A stretch of DNA of 64,000 nt from an uncultured Fibrobacter sp. (lineage in GTDB: Bacteria > Fibrobacterota > Fibrobacteria > Fibrobacterales > Fibrobacteraceae). The position numbers were made by a program, and so were the translations under genes. Location of the stretch: contig CAKUXP010000016.1 of assembly GCA_934700345.1 (NCBI GenBank), forward strand, positions 1 through 64,000, given 5' to 3'. A model generated the notes under the pieces. The model saw only the letters and a list, made by a program, of their open reading frames with translations, had not been told where the DNA came from and did not search any database. Positions within the stretch are counted from its first letter, which is position 1, and each line of letters starts with the position of its first letter. Of this stretch, positions 9,251-17,744 are shown in pieces.

Positions 9251-9666
9251 TTCCCGGTTGCCGCTTTATGGAATTTTCGAGAACGCGGGAGCGCTCCGGA
9301 GCCTTGACAGCGCTCGAAAGTTTTAAGGACTTGCCGTTTGAAATCAATCGCGTCTTTTATCTGTATGACATTCCCGGCGGAGAAAACCGAGGCGGACATG
9401 CGCATAAGCTTTGTCACCAGCTCTTGATTGCGGCTTCGGGGGCTTTCGATGCGAAAATCGATGACGGAATTCGTTCGCAAGTTATTCGGCTAGACCGTCC
9501 CTATTACGGCGTCTATGTCCCACCTGGAATTTGGGCCGAGGAACTAAATTTTTCTTCGGGTTCGATTTGCCTGGTCCTCGCCTCCCACGCCTATGACGAA
9601 TCGGATTATATCCGCGATTATTCGGAATTTACCTTGTACGCAAAAAATCTCCGGAGAAAAAAATGA
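9247..9666 (+). CDS. fdtA: FdtA-type dTDP-4-keto-6-deoxyglucose 3,4-ketoisomerase
   Basis: Makes the 3-keto-6-deoxy sugar nucleotide that the following aminotransferase converts to a 3-amino sugar. The 139-residue cupin has the intact RGGHAHK motif, SGAFDAKI, YVPPGIWAEELNFSSGS, CLVLASHAYDESDYIRDY and a basic C terminus, all typical of FdtA. The ATG at 9247 is chosen because it forms an ATGA overlap with the previous stop; a GTG at 9241 is also in frame. The protein is a diverged paralogue of the preceding gene. Whether the product is the galacto (Fuc3N) or gluco (Qui3N) configuration cannot be told from sequence alone. Confidence 0.85.
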   Translation: MIPGCRFMEFSRTRERSGALTALESFKDLPFEINRVFYLYDIPGGENRGGHAHKLCHQLLIAASGAFDAKIDDGIRSQVIRLDRPYYGVYVPPGIWAEELNFSSGSICLVLASHAYDESDYIRDYSEFTLYAKNLRRKK

Positions 9667-10766
9667 TTCCCTACCTGGACTTGAAACGGGTAACGGAATC
9701 CTTTGAACCGGAACTTTCGGCAACCATCCAACGGGTCGTTGAAAGCGGCTGGTATATCCGTGGTGAGGAATGTAAAAATTTTGAACGGAAATTCGCCGGG
9801 TATTGCGGAACAGAATTTTGCGTTGGCGTCGCAAACGGTCTCGAAGCGTTGACTCTGATTTTCAAGGCGTATATCGCACTTGGACGCTTGCATCCCGGCG
9901 ATAAGGTGATTGTTCCTGCGAACACGTACATCGCTTCGGTCCTTTCGGTTAGCGAAGCGGGTCTCGTGCCTGTCCTGACCGATCCGGATCCGGTAACCGG
10001 CAATCTTTCCGCTTCTTTTGTGGAATGCGTTCTCGATTCAAGCGTAAAGGCTGTTCTTGCCGTAGATCTGTATGGGCGCGCGATTCCCGGTAAGGAACTT
10101 TCCGAATTGGCGAAATCTCGCAGGCTGATTCTTGTCGAAGATGCTGCGCAGGGACACGGCGCAATGGAAAATGGAAAACGGGCTGGTTCGTTTGGCGATG
10201 CGGCGGGGTTCAGCTTCTATCCTGGAAAGAACCTGGGCGCGCTTGGCGACGGCGGTGCGGTGACGACATCGGATGCGGAACTTGCGAAAATGGTGCGGAC
10301 GCTCGCCAATTATGGGAGCGAACGGAAATATGTAAACCTTTTCAAGGGAATGAATTCGCGACTTGACGAAATCCAGGCGGCGGTTCTTTCGTATAAATTA
10401 ACTCGATTGGATGCGGACAATCTAAGTCGTTCGAAAATTGCGGAACGCTATCTGTCGGAAATTCAAAACCCTTTGACGGATTTGCCCGATTCGGGAAATC
10501 CCGGTGAGCATGTCTGGCACATATTTGCCGTTCGCACAAGGAATCGCGAAAAGCTTCAGACATATTTGAAGGATTGCGGAATCGAGACGCTGATTCATTA
10601 TCCGATTCCACCGCACCGCCAAAAGGCTTACCGGGAATTTGCCGATTTGAAATTTCCCGTCGCCGAGGAAATTGCGGAGATGGAACTCAGCCTTCCGCTG
10701 TATCCACAAATGACCCGTTCCGAAGTTTCCCAAGTCATCGAGGCTGTCAATGCGTATCGCGAGTAA
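9663..10766 (+). CDS. fdtB: PLP-dependent sugar 3-aminotransferase (DegT/DnrJ/EryC1/StrS family)
   Basis: Transfers an amino group from glutamate to the 3-keto sugar nucleotide, giving dTDP-3-amino-3,6-dideoxyhexose. At 367 residues it has family length. It shows YLDLKRV near the N terminus, the DLYGRAIPG and EDAAQGHGA motifs of the cofactor site, and SFYPGKNLGALGDGG containing the PLP lysine, Lys189. The start codon overlaps the preceding stop as ATGA. Position directly after the ketoisomerases supports the FdtB/QdtB role; the family alone would only say sugar aminotransferase. Confidence 0.9.
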   Translation: MIPYLDLKRVTESFEPELSATIQRVVESGWYIRGEECKNFERKFAGYCGTEFCVGVANGLEALTLIFKAYIALGRLHPGDKVIVPANTYIASVLSVSEAGLVPVLTDPDPVTGNLSASFVECVLDSSVKAVLAVDLYGRAIPGKELSELAKSRRLILVEDAAQGHGAMENGKRAGSFGDAAGFSFYPGKNLGALGDGGAVTTSDAELAKMVRTLANYGSERKYVNLFKGMNSRLDEIQAAVLSYKLTRLDADNLSRSKIAERYLSEIQNPLTDLPDSGNPGEHVWHIFAVRTRNREKLQTYLKDCGIETLIHYPIPPHRQKAYREFADLKFPVAEEIAEMELSLPLYPQMTRSEVSQVIEAVNAYRE

Positions 10767-11343
10767 GGTCCTTCAAAAAGTTTGCGCAGCGTTCCGTCGC
10801 TCTTTTTACCGATTGATTTCGGATGCGAAAACGTTGGGACGCCCGCTTTGCGCTTCGCCGGTTCTTTCCCAGGGAATGGGAACGATTTTGTTTGGAAAAA
10901 ACGTTCACGTCGGCTTGGATTACGATACGGATTTCTGGACGTCTTACGTGTTTTTGAATCCGCGGAACCCGGAATCGAAAATTGAAATCGGGGAAGGGTC
11001 CTGGGTGGGCAATCACTTTGTAGCCATTTCGGAAGGTCCCGGAATTTTCATCGGGAAAAATGTTCTTATCGGAACACATGTCGAAGTTTACGATTCGGAT
11101 TTTCATGCGGTAAATGTTCGTGCTCGTCTGCAGAGCGATGCGAAGCGATCCGCTGTCAAAATCGGAAACGATGTCTGGATTGGAAACAACGTAACAATTC
11201 TCAAGGGAACGGAAATTGGAGAACATTCCGTTGTCGCGGCTGGTGCGGTTGTCTCGGGCAAGTTCCCGCCAAATGTTGTGCTGGGAGGCGTTCCGGCAAA
11301 GGTTATCCGGCAAATTGAATTTTGCAACGAGGTCTTCCGATGA
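10750..11343 (+). CDS. Hexapeptide-repeat acyltransferase, probably the sugar N-acetyltransferase
   Basis: A left-handed beta-helix acyltransferase of 197 residues. Repeats with isoleucine/valine every sixth residue run from about residue 75 to 185 (IEIGEGSWVGNH, IFIGKNVLIGTHVEV, VKIGNDVWIGNNVTILKG, IGEHSVVAAGAVV), ending in VLGGVPAKVI, with His117 in YDSDFHAV a candidate catalytic base. It resembles WbbJ/LacA-type enzymes. Its start overlaps the aminotransferase gene by 17 nt. It could be the FdtC-like enzyme that N-acetylates the 3-amino sugar, or an O-acetyltransferase acting on the finished glycan; context favours the former. Confidence 0.85.
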   Translation: MRIASKVLQKVCAAFRRSFYRLISDAKTLGRPLCASPVLSQGMGTILFGKNVHVGLDYDTDFWTSYVFLNPRNPESKIEIGEGSWVGNHFVAISEGPGIFIGKNVLIGTHVEVYDSDFHAVNVRARLQSDAKRSAVKIGNDVWIGNNVTILKGTEIGEHSVVAAGAVVSGKFPPNVVLGGVPAKVIRQIEFCNEVFR

Positions 11344-12278
11344 AAGAAATTTCCATCCGACGTTACCAGGAAAGCGATTCGGCAAAGTGGAATGAATTTG
11401 TACGAAATTCTCGGAACGGCCATTTTCTTTTTGACCGAAACTATATGGATTATCATGCGGACCGTTTTCCGGACTGCTCGTTTATCTTTTCCCATGGCGA
11501 TGTCTGGTGCGCCGTTCTCCCGGGGACGCTTTCGCCGGACGGCGTGTTCAGTTCCCATGCGGGACTTACTTTTGGCGGCTTTGTTATCGATAATTCTGTC
11601 AGTGTTTTGGATGTAAAATGCTTTTTTGAATTGCTCGATGAGGAACTTCGAAAACTCGGAGCGAAAAAGGTTATTTACAAGCCGCTTCCCTGGATTTATG
11701 CGAACCGTCCTTCGGAAGAGGCTCTATATTGGCTGTTCCGGAAAAATGCCCGATTAAAGGCTCGGCAGATAGCTTCGACCCTCATTCCGCAAACGATGCG
11801 GCCTGCTTATGGGAAAATGCGCTATCTGCGTGCGGGTGAAAAAAAAGGTCTCGTATTTTCGGAATCTCGCAATTTTGAATGGTTCTGGGATTTGCTGGAT
11901 AATTGCTTGATGGAAGGCCACGGAGCGCATCCTGTCCATTCCAAGGCGGAATTGCAACTTTTGGCGGATCGCTTTCCGCAAAACATTCGGCTTTTTATGG
12001 TGGAAAAGGACGGGATGCTACTGTCGGGAAGCGTCGTCTATCTTTCGCGCGAAGTCGCACACACACAGTATCTCGCAAGTTCCGCTGCGGGACGTTCCAT
12101 ACATGCGATGGATTTTTTGATGTTGAACCTCATCGGAAAATTTCCCGAACAGCGTTTTTTTGACTGGGGAACTTCTTGCGAGGATGGGGGTAGGGTTTTG
12201 AACGAAGGCCTTGCGCACCAGAAGGAAACCTATGCGGGTCGCGGTGTCGTCTATGATATTTACGAGTATGAATTATGA
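11340..12278 (+). CDS. FemAB/GNAT-like acyltransferase in polysaccharide cluster
   Basis: A 312-residue protein with a GNAT-type fold similar to FemAB / Acetyltransf_6 proteins often found in exopolysaccharide loci. The N-terminal half has SDSAKWNEFVRNSRNGHFLFDRNYMDYH, a pattern common in this family. The C-terminal half has LSGSVVYLSREVAHTQYLASSAAGRSIHAMDFLMLNLI and ends with FDWGTSCEDGGRVLNEGLAHQKETYAG. The ATG at 11340 overlaps the previous stop as ATGA, so it is preferred to the in-frame upstream start at 11322. It probably attaches an amino acid or acyl group to a sugar; the donor and acceptor are unknown. Confidence 0.75.
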   Translation: MKEISIRRYQESDSAKWNEFVRNSRNGHFLFDRNYMDYHADRFPDCSFIFSHGDVWCAVLPGTLSPDGVFSSHAGLTFGGFVIDNSVSVLDVKCFFELLDEELRKLGAKKVIYKPLPWIYANRPSEEALYWLFRKNARLKARQIASTLIPQTMRPAYGKMRYLRAGEKKGLVFSESRNFEWFWDLLDNCLMEGHGAHPVHSKAELQLLADRFPQNIRLFMVEKDGMLLSGSVVYLSREVAHTQYLASSAAGRSIHAMDFLMLNLIGKFPEQRFFDWGTSCEDGGRVLNEGLAHQKETYAGRGVVYDIYEYEL

Positions 12279-13540
12279 AACAATCGGGCTTTTGGAAAGA
12301 ATCGGCGATTTCCGCCGTGGCGACATTTGTTCGGATTGCCGCTTCGTTTGTAACGAATAAGTTTCTCGCCGCCTTGGCGGGACCTGTGGGCTTTGCCGTT
12401 ATTGGGCAATTGCAGAATCTGATAAGCATCGGGCAGGGAACTTCATCGCTCGCTCTCCAGAACGGCTGGGTGAGCCTCTCCGCCCGCTACAAGAACCAGG
12501 AAAAGGAACTCGGCCCGATTTGGCGAGGCGGCTTTCGCCTGAGCGTGTATGCGTCGATTGCTTCGGCGATATTCTTTGTGCTTTTTGCTTTCATCGCTCC
12601 GCTGGATTCGCTCTTTCCGGGCGTTCCTCGGCGCTATATGCAGGCGGCGATTCTCTTTGCGATTCCGGGATTTGTCGCGTTGACCGTTTCGATGGTTGCT
12701 TCTTCGGTGATGAACGGCCTTGCGGATTATCGGCGTTGGTCGGCGATTACGGTAGGAACTTCCGCGTTGAATTGTCTGTGGGTCGTTTTGATGATCCAGA
12801 CGAAATCGCTTTCCGTTCTCGGGGCGGTGGCGACGCAATCGGTTCTTTCCTGTTTTTACGCGCTGTTTCTTGCTTGGAAAGGCGGCTTTACATACAAACG
12901 GTTTTCCGCACGGCTCAAACCGAATTTCAGAATTTGGCGCGGTTACGCGCTGATGGGAATTATTCCGATGGTTGCTTCGCCTGTCCTGTATTTTTTCGTC
13001 CGCTCGTTCCTTGGAAAATCCTTTGGCTGGGATTTCGCGGGGCTTTGGCAGGGCGCTGTGCGGATCTCGGATTTTTTCAATGTCGGGTTTTCCTCGGTCC
13101 TAGGAGTCGTATTGCTTCCGAGGCTTTCCTCGGCTTCTTCGTCGGAAGAGTTTCACCGGACGCTGAAGCGCCTTTTGGCCTGTGTCCTTGCGCTTGCGCT
13201 TGTCGCCGTTCTCGCCATGTTTTTCTTGCGGGATGTTCTGATAGTTTTCGCTCTTTCCAAAGATTTCTTGCCGCTCTCTTCGCTTGTCCCGATGCAATTT
13301 GTCGGGGATTTTTTCAAGGCGGGATGCTGGTGTTTGGGAATGGCGCTGATCGCGCGGAAGGAAACACTCGCCTTTCTTTCTGTCGAAATCGGCTCGGAAG
13401 TCCTGTTTGCGGTCTTGACTGCCGTTGGCGCAAATCTTGTGGGATACCGTTCACCGTTTATCGCCTACGCCATAGAAAATTTCATCTGCCTTCTTACCTT
13501 GATTATCATTTTTCGGAGGCTTCCGTGGAAGAACCTCTAG
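12275..13540 (+). CDS. wzx: Wzx-type polysaccharide flippase
   Basis: Inner-membrane transporter of 421 residues with about 12 predicted hydrophobic segments, from FVRIAASFVTNKFLAALAGP at the N terminus to the last segment near 400. The N-terminal pattern AGPVGFAVIGQLQNLISI is typical of O-antigen flippases (MATE/MOP superfamily). It would flip undecaprenyl-linked repeat units made by the neighbouring glycosyltransferases. The start overlaps the previous stop (ATGA). No Wzy polymerase or ligase was recognised in the window; they may lie elsewhere. Confidence 0.88.
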   Translation: MKQSGFWKESAISAVATFVRIAASFVTNKFLAALAGPVGFAVIGQLQNLISIGQGTSSLALQNGWVSLSARYKNQEKELGPIWRGGFRLSVYASIASAIFFVLFAFIAPLDSLFPGVPRRYMQAAILFAIPGFVALTVSMVASSVMNGLADYRRWSAITVGTSALNCLWVVLMIQTKSLSVLGAVATQSVLSCFYALFLAWKGGFTYKRFSARLKPNFRIWRGYALMGIIPMVASPVLYFFVRSFLGKSFGWDFAGLWQGAVRISDFFNVGFSSVLGVVLLPRLSSASSSEEFHRTLKRLLACVLALALVAVLAMFFLRDVLIVFALSKDFLPLSSLVPMQFVGDFFKAGCWCLGMALIARKETLAFLSVEIGSEVLFAVLTAVGANLVGYRSPFIAYAIENFICLLTLIIIFRRLPWKNL

Positions 13541-14394
13541 TTTCTGTACTTCTCGCAAGCTACAACCACGAAAAGTATGTGGAAGCCGCCGTGCGTTCCA
13601 TTATGGAGCAGAAGGGCGTCGCGTTTGAACTTTTGGTCATCGACGACGGCAGCTCGGATTCCAGCCCGGAAATTTTGGAACGACTTTCTAGAGAATTGAA
13701 TTTTAAGTATCGTCACCGTCCAAACAAAGGCTTTGTTCCGACTTTGAACGAGTTGCTTTCGGAAGCCCGCGGAAAATATTTTTGCACGTTCGCTTCGGAC
13801 GACATCATGGCGCCGGGAAGACTTTCTTCGCAAAGCGCTTACCTGAAAGCGCATCCGGAAAAGGTGGCGTGTGCGGGACTTGTCCGAATATTTCGTGCGG
13901 ATGGAAGTCTCGAGGAACAGCCGGACAGTCGCTACGCAAAGGTAAAGAACGCCTCGTTCGAGGACATTCTGCTCGGAAATGCGGAACTGCATGGCGAATC
14001 CGAGATGATTGTCCGTGAAAAATTTGCCGAGCTAGGAAACTATGACGAGTCCTTTCGGTTTGAAGATCTTCCAACATGGCTTGCTCTTTCCGACCGTTTC
14101 GGGGACATCCCCGTATTGCCGGTCATTTGCTCCTACTACAGGGACCTTCCGACTTCGATGCATCGCAATTTGAACTTTATTTATTCGGAAATTCTCGCCG
14201 TCGTGAATCGCTATGCGGACAGACCCGTTGGGAAAAAAGCGAAAAATCGTTGGAAGACCCGCTGGTTTTCATCCTTGGCCTATTCGCAAAAAAAGGAAGC
14301 TTTTCGGCTTTTGCCGAAACTGGCGAACGCAAGCCTTTTCTTTTGGAAGCATTTTCCGAAACTCTTCGTTCCCCAAAAATTTTTAAAGTACTAG
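13525..14394 (+). CDS. Family 2 glycosyltransferase
   Basis: A GT-A fold transferase of 289 residues. It opens with PLVSVLLASYNHEKYVEAAV and continues with LLVIDDGSSDSSPEIL and the metal-binding FASDDIM, then LGNAELHGESEMIVR. The GTG at 13525 is chosen because a GGAGG lies at 13515-13519, 5 nt upstream, and homology starts there; the frame stays open far upstream, but that part is out-of-frame wzx sequence. It overlaps wzx by 16 nt. It would add one sugar to the lipid-linked repeat unit; donor and linkage are unknown. Confidence 0.88.
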   Translation: MEEPLVSVLLASYNHEKYVEAAVRSIMEQKGVAFELLVIDDGSSDSSPEILERLSRELNFKYRHRPNKGFVPTLNELLSEARGKYFCTFASDDIMAPGRLSSQSAYLKAHPEKVACAGLVRIFRADGSLEEQPDSRYAKVKNASFEDILLGNAELHGESEMIVREKFAELGNYDESFRFEDLPTWLALSDRFGDIPVLPVICSYYRDLPTSMHRNLNFIYSEILAVVNRYADRPVGKKAKNRWKTRWFSSLAYSQKKEAFRLLPKLANASLFFWKHFPKLFVPQKFLKY

Positions 14395-14396
14395 AA

Positions 14397-15476
14397 ATGT
14401 TGCAAAAGAAAGTTTTATTTGTTCTCTGGTCCGGAAATTTGGGTGGGTCCGAAAAGCATGTTTTGGATCTGATCCGGTTGCTTCCGAGGGAAGAGTTTTT
14501 GCCGTCGGTGTGCTTTCTCACCGAAGCCATGGAAATGGCGACGTTTCTCGACGAAAAAAAAGTGCCGTTCTTTGAAGTTGGAATGCGTTCTGGCATAGAC
14601 GTTTTGAGGCTTCCTCGCTTAAGGCCCTTCTTGAAAAGGGGAAACTTTGATATCATTCACGAGCACGGCGGAAACAAGTTCGCCATTTACGCCTACAGGC
14701 GCTACAGCCCGCGTAGCCGTACGATTTTCACCATCCACAATGGGGAGCTTCCTTCGGACTACAAAAAAACGCGCCTTTTTCTTGAACTAAAAAAAATCAA
14801 AAATTTTGACCGGGTCCTCTCGGTTTCGGATCGTATTTCCGAAGCCTGGCGGGAATGTTCACATCGCGAAATCCGGACCGTTGAACTCGGGGTTGAACTT
14901 GAACGGTTTTCGGGCGTAAGTGCCTATTCGCCGGATGGCCCGCTGGTTTCCGTTTCGAGACTGATTCCGTCAAAGCGCATACCGCTTCTTGTCCGGCTGT
15001 GTGCGCCGTGGCTCAGACGGACCGGGCGAACGCTTCGAATTGCAGGCGAGGGCCCCGACCGCGCAAACGTGGAACGCGAAATTCGAACTCTGGGACTGGA
15101 ATCGCAAGTGGAACTGTCCGGCTTTTTGCCTGACGTTTCCGCATTCTTAAAAGGTGCGTCGGCTTTCGTCTTTGCTTCGCAATTTGAAAGCGGGCCTCTT
15201 GTCGTCCGCGAGGCGATGGCGTGCGGACTTCCCGTCGTATCGACCTTTCTTCCGTCGCTTCGTGGGATTGTCCAAAATGGTGAAACGGGCTTTCTCGTTG
15301 AAAATGGCGATTTCTCCCAAATGCAAAAGGGGTTTGAATACGCCTTGGACGCTTTTACGGCAAGAGACCTTTCCGGAAAAGGCTTTTCGGAGGCTTCGCA
15401 AAAAATGGCGTCCCGCTTTGACGAAAAGGAGACCGCTCGGAAACTCGTCCAAATTTATCGGGAGGAAACAGGATGA
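14397..15476 (+). CDS. Family 4 glycosyltransferase
   Basis: A GT-B fold transferase of 359 residues. The N-terminal domain starts VLFVLWSGNLGGSEKHVLDL, the typical GG(S/A)E loop. The C-terminal donor domain has VSRLIPSKR, IAGEGPDR, VELSGFLPDV and FASQFESGPLVVREAMACGLPVV, which is the E(x7)E signature. The ATG at 14397 follows the previous stop by two bases. The frame extends further 5', but that part overlaps the preceding gene and has no homology. It acts in the cytoplasm on the lipid-linked glycan intermediate. Confidence 0.9.
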   Translation: MLQKKVLFVLWSGNLGGSEKHVLDLIRLLPREEFLPSVCFLTEAMEMATFLDEKKVPFFEVGMRSGIDVLRLPRLRPFLKRGNFDIIHEHGGNKFAIYAYRRYSPRSRTIFTIHNGELPSDYKKTRLFLELKKIKNFDRVLSVSDRISEAWRECSHREIRTVELGVELERFSGVSAYSPDGPLVSVSRLIPSKRIPLLVRLCAPWLRRTGRTLRIAGEGPDRANVEREIRTLGLESQVELSGFLPDVSAFLKGASAFVFASQFESGPLVVREAMACGLPVVSTFLPSLRGIVQNGETGFLVENGDFSQMQKGFEYALDAFTARDLSGKGFSEASQKMASRFDEKETARKLVQIYREETG

Positions 15477-16186
15477 TTTCGGTCTGCATGACGACCTTCA
15501 ACGGAGAGGCGTTCCTCTCGGAACAGATTGAAAGCATCCTTTCGCAGCTCTCTGAAGAAGACGAGCTAATTATCTCCGATGACGGTTCCACAGACGGAAC
15601 GCTTCGCATCCTAAAAGAATTTTCCGATGCTCGAATCCGCCTGATTTCTGCAGAACCTAAAAGGCTCGGCCCCGTTTACAACCTAGAGCGCGCCTTGAAG
15701 GCCGCCCATGGCGAATTCCTGTTTCTTTCGGATCAGGACGATATTTGGCTTCCGACAAAAAGGGTGGAGATGCTTCGCGCCCTCGAAACGTCCGATCTGG
15801 TTCTTTCCGATGCGTTTATTTATGTGCAAAAGGCAAACGGCAAGTGGGAAGAAGGTGTCCGGATGTTTGAGGTTCGGCCTCCGCGGCACGGCGTCTTTTT
15901 GAACTGGCTGAAAAACAGCTTTACGGGCTGCTGCATGGCGTTTCGGCGCGAGCTGCTTTTCTGTGCGCTGCCGTTTCCGGAAAGGATCCCGATGCACGAC
16001 CAATGGATTGGAATTTGTGCCGAAAAAAAATTCCGGGTTTCCTTTTTGGAAAAGCCTCTGGCTGAATACCGTCGTCACAAAAAAAATGCGACGGATTTTC
16101 TCGCCGGAAAAAAGTCCTGTAAGCTGCAACAGGTCTTATGGCGTTTTCGGCTCGGCATCGCCATTTTGCGAAGGCTTTCCCGCTAG
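15473..16186 (+). CDS. Family 2 glycosyltransferase, rhamnosyltransferase-like
   Basis: A 237-residue GT-A enzyme with ISVCMTTFNGEAFLSEQIESIL, ELIISDDGSTDGTLRIL and FLSDQDDIW, a pattern common in rhamnosyltransferase-type GT2 proteins. CCMAFRRELLF and MHDQWIGI follow in the acceptor half. It starts with an ATGA overlap and is the last gene of the polysaccharide operon. Its 3' end runs 51 nt into the oppositely oriented gene that follows. Sugar specificity is not deducible. Confidence 0.88.
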   Translation: MISVCMTTFNGEAFLSEQIESILSQLSEEDELIISDDGSTDGTLRILKEFSDARIRLISAEPKRLGPVYNLERALKAAHGEFLFLSDQDDIWLPTKRVEMLRALETSDLVLSDAFIYVQKANGKWEEGVRMFEVRPPRHGVFLNWLKNSFTGCCMAFRRELLFCALPFPERIPMHDQWIGICAEKKFRVSFLEKPLAEYRRHKKNATDFLAGKKSCKLQQVLWRFRLGIAILRRLSR

Positions 16187-16633
16187 CGTTCCCCAGGCCA
16201 CTTGGACAAAGGCTCCGGCCCGGACGAGTTTCGCTTGAGAAGCCTCGTAGTCTTTTAAAATCCGGTTGAAAAGAAAGACGTTGCGCTTCTGTTTTTTTTC
16301 GAGGAGGTCCTGCTTGAACTTGGCAACGCGGGCGAGGCAGTCGCAGGAATCCGCTAGGGCTTCGACATAGGCGGGAACGGCGTTTAGGAATTCCTTTTCT
16401 TCGGGAGCGGAACTTGCACGGTTCTTTTCGATAAAGTCTTTCTGGGCGAGGGCTTGCGACTTGACTTCTCCCATAAAGCGCTGGATGCGGACATAATCGA
16501 CCTGCGGCCAGATCAGGCTGAACGGCGGCAGCTTTTTCCAGCTGAACTTGAATATCGACTCGTGCGCGGCATTTTTTGCCTTGATGAGTTCTTTCAAGTT
16601 TTCGAAAACGACCGGGGAAAGTCTTTTTTGCAT
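16136..16633 (-). CDS. Hypothetical cytoplasmic protein, 165 residues
   Basis: I do not recognise this protein. It has no signal peptide or membrane segment and is rich in Lys, Ala and Glu, with probable long helices (residues 60-135). A central WKKLPPFSLIWPQVDYVRIQRFM stretch carries most of the aromatic residues. It converges on the last glycosyltransferase gene with a 51-nt tail-to-tail overlap, and a 73-bp divergent region separates its start from the next gene. The codon pattern looks coding. Confidence 0.6.
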   Translation of the reverse strand: MQKRLSPVVFENLKELIKAKNAAHESIFKFSWKKLPPFSLIWPQVDYVRIQRFMGEVKSQALAQKDFIEKNRASSAPEEKEFLNAVPAYVEALADSCDCLARVAKFKQDLLEKKQKRNVFLFNRILKDYEASQAKLVRAGAFVQVAWGTLAGKPSQNGDAEPKTP

Positions 16634-16706
16634 TTTTTACCTACGCTTGCTAATTTGAAAATATACATTTATAGCTATCATCTCATTCTAGGAGAAAAAT
16701 TACGTT

Positions 16707-17174
16707 ATGGATTTGAAGAAAATGAAGCTGATCTTGGCGGCTTCGGTTGCGTTAAACATCGCACTCGTCGTCATCATGCTGGTTCTCAAGAGCGATTACA
16801 AGGAACAGGCCCAGGTTTCGTATGGGCTTGCGACTAAGGCCTATACGGACGATGTTTCCCAGGTGGTAAAAGCCCAGAACGACTTCATCAAGAGCGGAAA
16901 CCGTATCTGGCAAATCATATTTGAAACGACATCGAAAAAGCTTTCCAAGGCGGATTTCGACGCGCGCGTCGCGGAACTGGATGCGGACAAGGTTCTTGAC
17001 GCGCAGACATCGGGCGATGTGACGTCGCTTTCCTGTGGTGCGGATTGCAAGGTGCTCTTCACTTTCCAGAAGGGAAATTTCGTTTCGGTGGATTACAAGG
17101 CTCTTTCCGAACTTTCCCCGTCGGCGACCTTCGCCGTTTCCAAGCCGTCCCCCTTTCAGTTTGAAACCAAGTGA
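16707..17174 (+). CDS. Small membrane-anchored protein, tandem paralogue 1
   Basis: A 155-residue protein with one N-terminal hydrophobic segment (residues 8-26) that would anchor it in the inner membrane with the rest in the periplasm. A helical stretch follows, with NDFIKSGNRIWQIIF, then a small C-terminal domain with a CGADC pair that could form a disulfide. It shares layout and short motifs (LNIA in the membrane segment, QN-x-I near residue 50) with the next gene, so the two look like diverged duplicates. The function is unknown. GGAG lies at 16691-16694, 12 nt before the start. Confidence 0.7.
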   Translation: MDLKKMKLILAASVALNIALVVIMLVLKSDYKEQAQVSYGLATKAYTDDVSQVVKAQNDFIKSGNRIWQIIFETTSKKLSKADFDARVAELDADKVLDAQTSGDVTSLSCGADCKVLFTFQKGNFVSVDYKALSELSPSATFAVSKPSPFQFETK

Positions 17175-17183
17175 GGATTTCCG

Positions 17184-17654
17184 ATGAAACTCAAGCAGAT
17201 AATGATCGCATCCCTGATTTTGAACATCGCCATCTTTGCGCTTCTCTTTATGCAAAAAGGCGCCTACGTTTCGCAGGCGACGGAAGCGTACCAGAAAAAG
17301 ACGGACGATTACTACAAAAAAGCGGTAAACATCGTCGAAGGGCAGAATTCCGTCATCGAGAATAATGCGATTCTCTGGAACATCGCTTGCACGGCAAACC
17401 GGGAAGCGAAGACGTCCAAGGATTTTGCGACAATTGAAAAGCGTCTCGCCAATTCTTCTGTGTTTTCGGCGAAAGTCTCGGGGATGCCGGACGGTTCGGG
17501 AACGCTTCGAACCCTTTCGTGGAACAGCGATTACTATATCGTGGCGAAGTTTGACAAGAAGAAGAACCTGCAGGGCATCGATGTCGGAGCTCTTCTTGGA
17601 AACGCCCAGCCGCTTGTTTCGGAAAGCCTAGACGAAGAAGACGGCGAAGAATAG
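17184..17654 (+). CDS. Small membrane-anchored protein, tandem paralogue 2
   Basis: A 156-residue protein with an N-terminal membrane anchor (MIASLILNIAIFALLFM) followed by a helical periplasmic region with VEGQNSVIENNAILWNIA, aligning with the preceding gene. The C-terminal part has a lysine-rich FDKKKNL turn and an acidic tail (DEEDGEE). It starts nine bases after the upstream stop, so the pair is co-transcribed. Function unknown; no CGADC-like pair is present here, unlike the sister protein. Confidence 0.7.
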   Translation: MKLKQIMIASLILNIAIFALLFMQKGAYVSQATEAYQKKTDDYYKKAVNIVEGQNSVIENNAILWNIACTANREAKTSKDFATIEKRLANSSVFSAKVSGMPDGSGTLRTLSWNSDYYIVAKFDKKKNLQGIDVGALLGNAQPLVSESLDEEDGEE

Positions 17655-17669
17655 GAATTTTGCCTTGTG

Positions 17670-17702
17670 ACTAGGCTCACCTAGTGAAGAGTTCTTTTTT
17701 TT
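17670..17702 (+). terminator. Possible weak terminator after the tandem pair
   Basis: ACTAGG-CTCA-CCTAGT hairpin (17670-17685), followed after 9 nt by a run of eight T. The gap between stem and T-run makes it a weak candidate. Confidence 0.4.
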
Positions 17703-17744
17703 ATTACCTTTAAATCCGAAGTTCACTTTCATAAGGAGTTCATC

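Noticed and set aside
12520..13524. N-terminal extension of the GT2 gene that would give a 624-residue protein
   Set aside because: The extension is out-of-frame wzx sequence; homology and a GGAGG site place the start at 13525.
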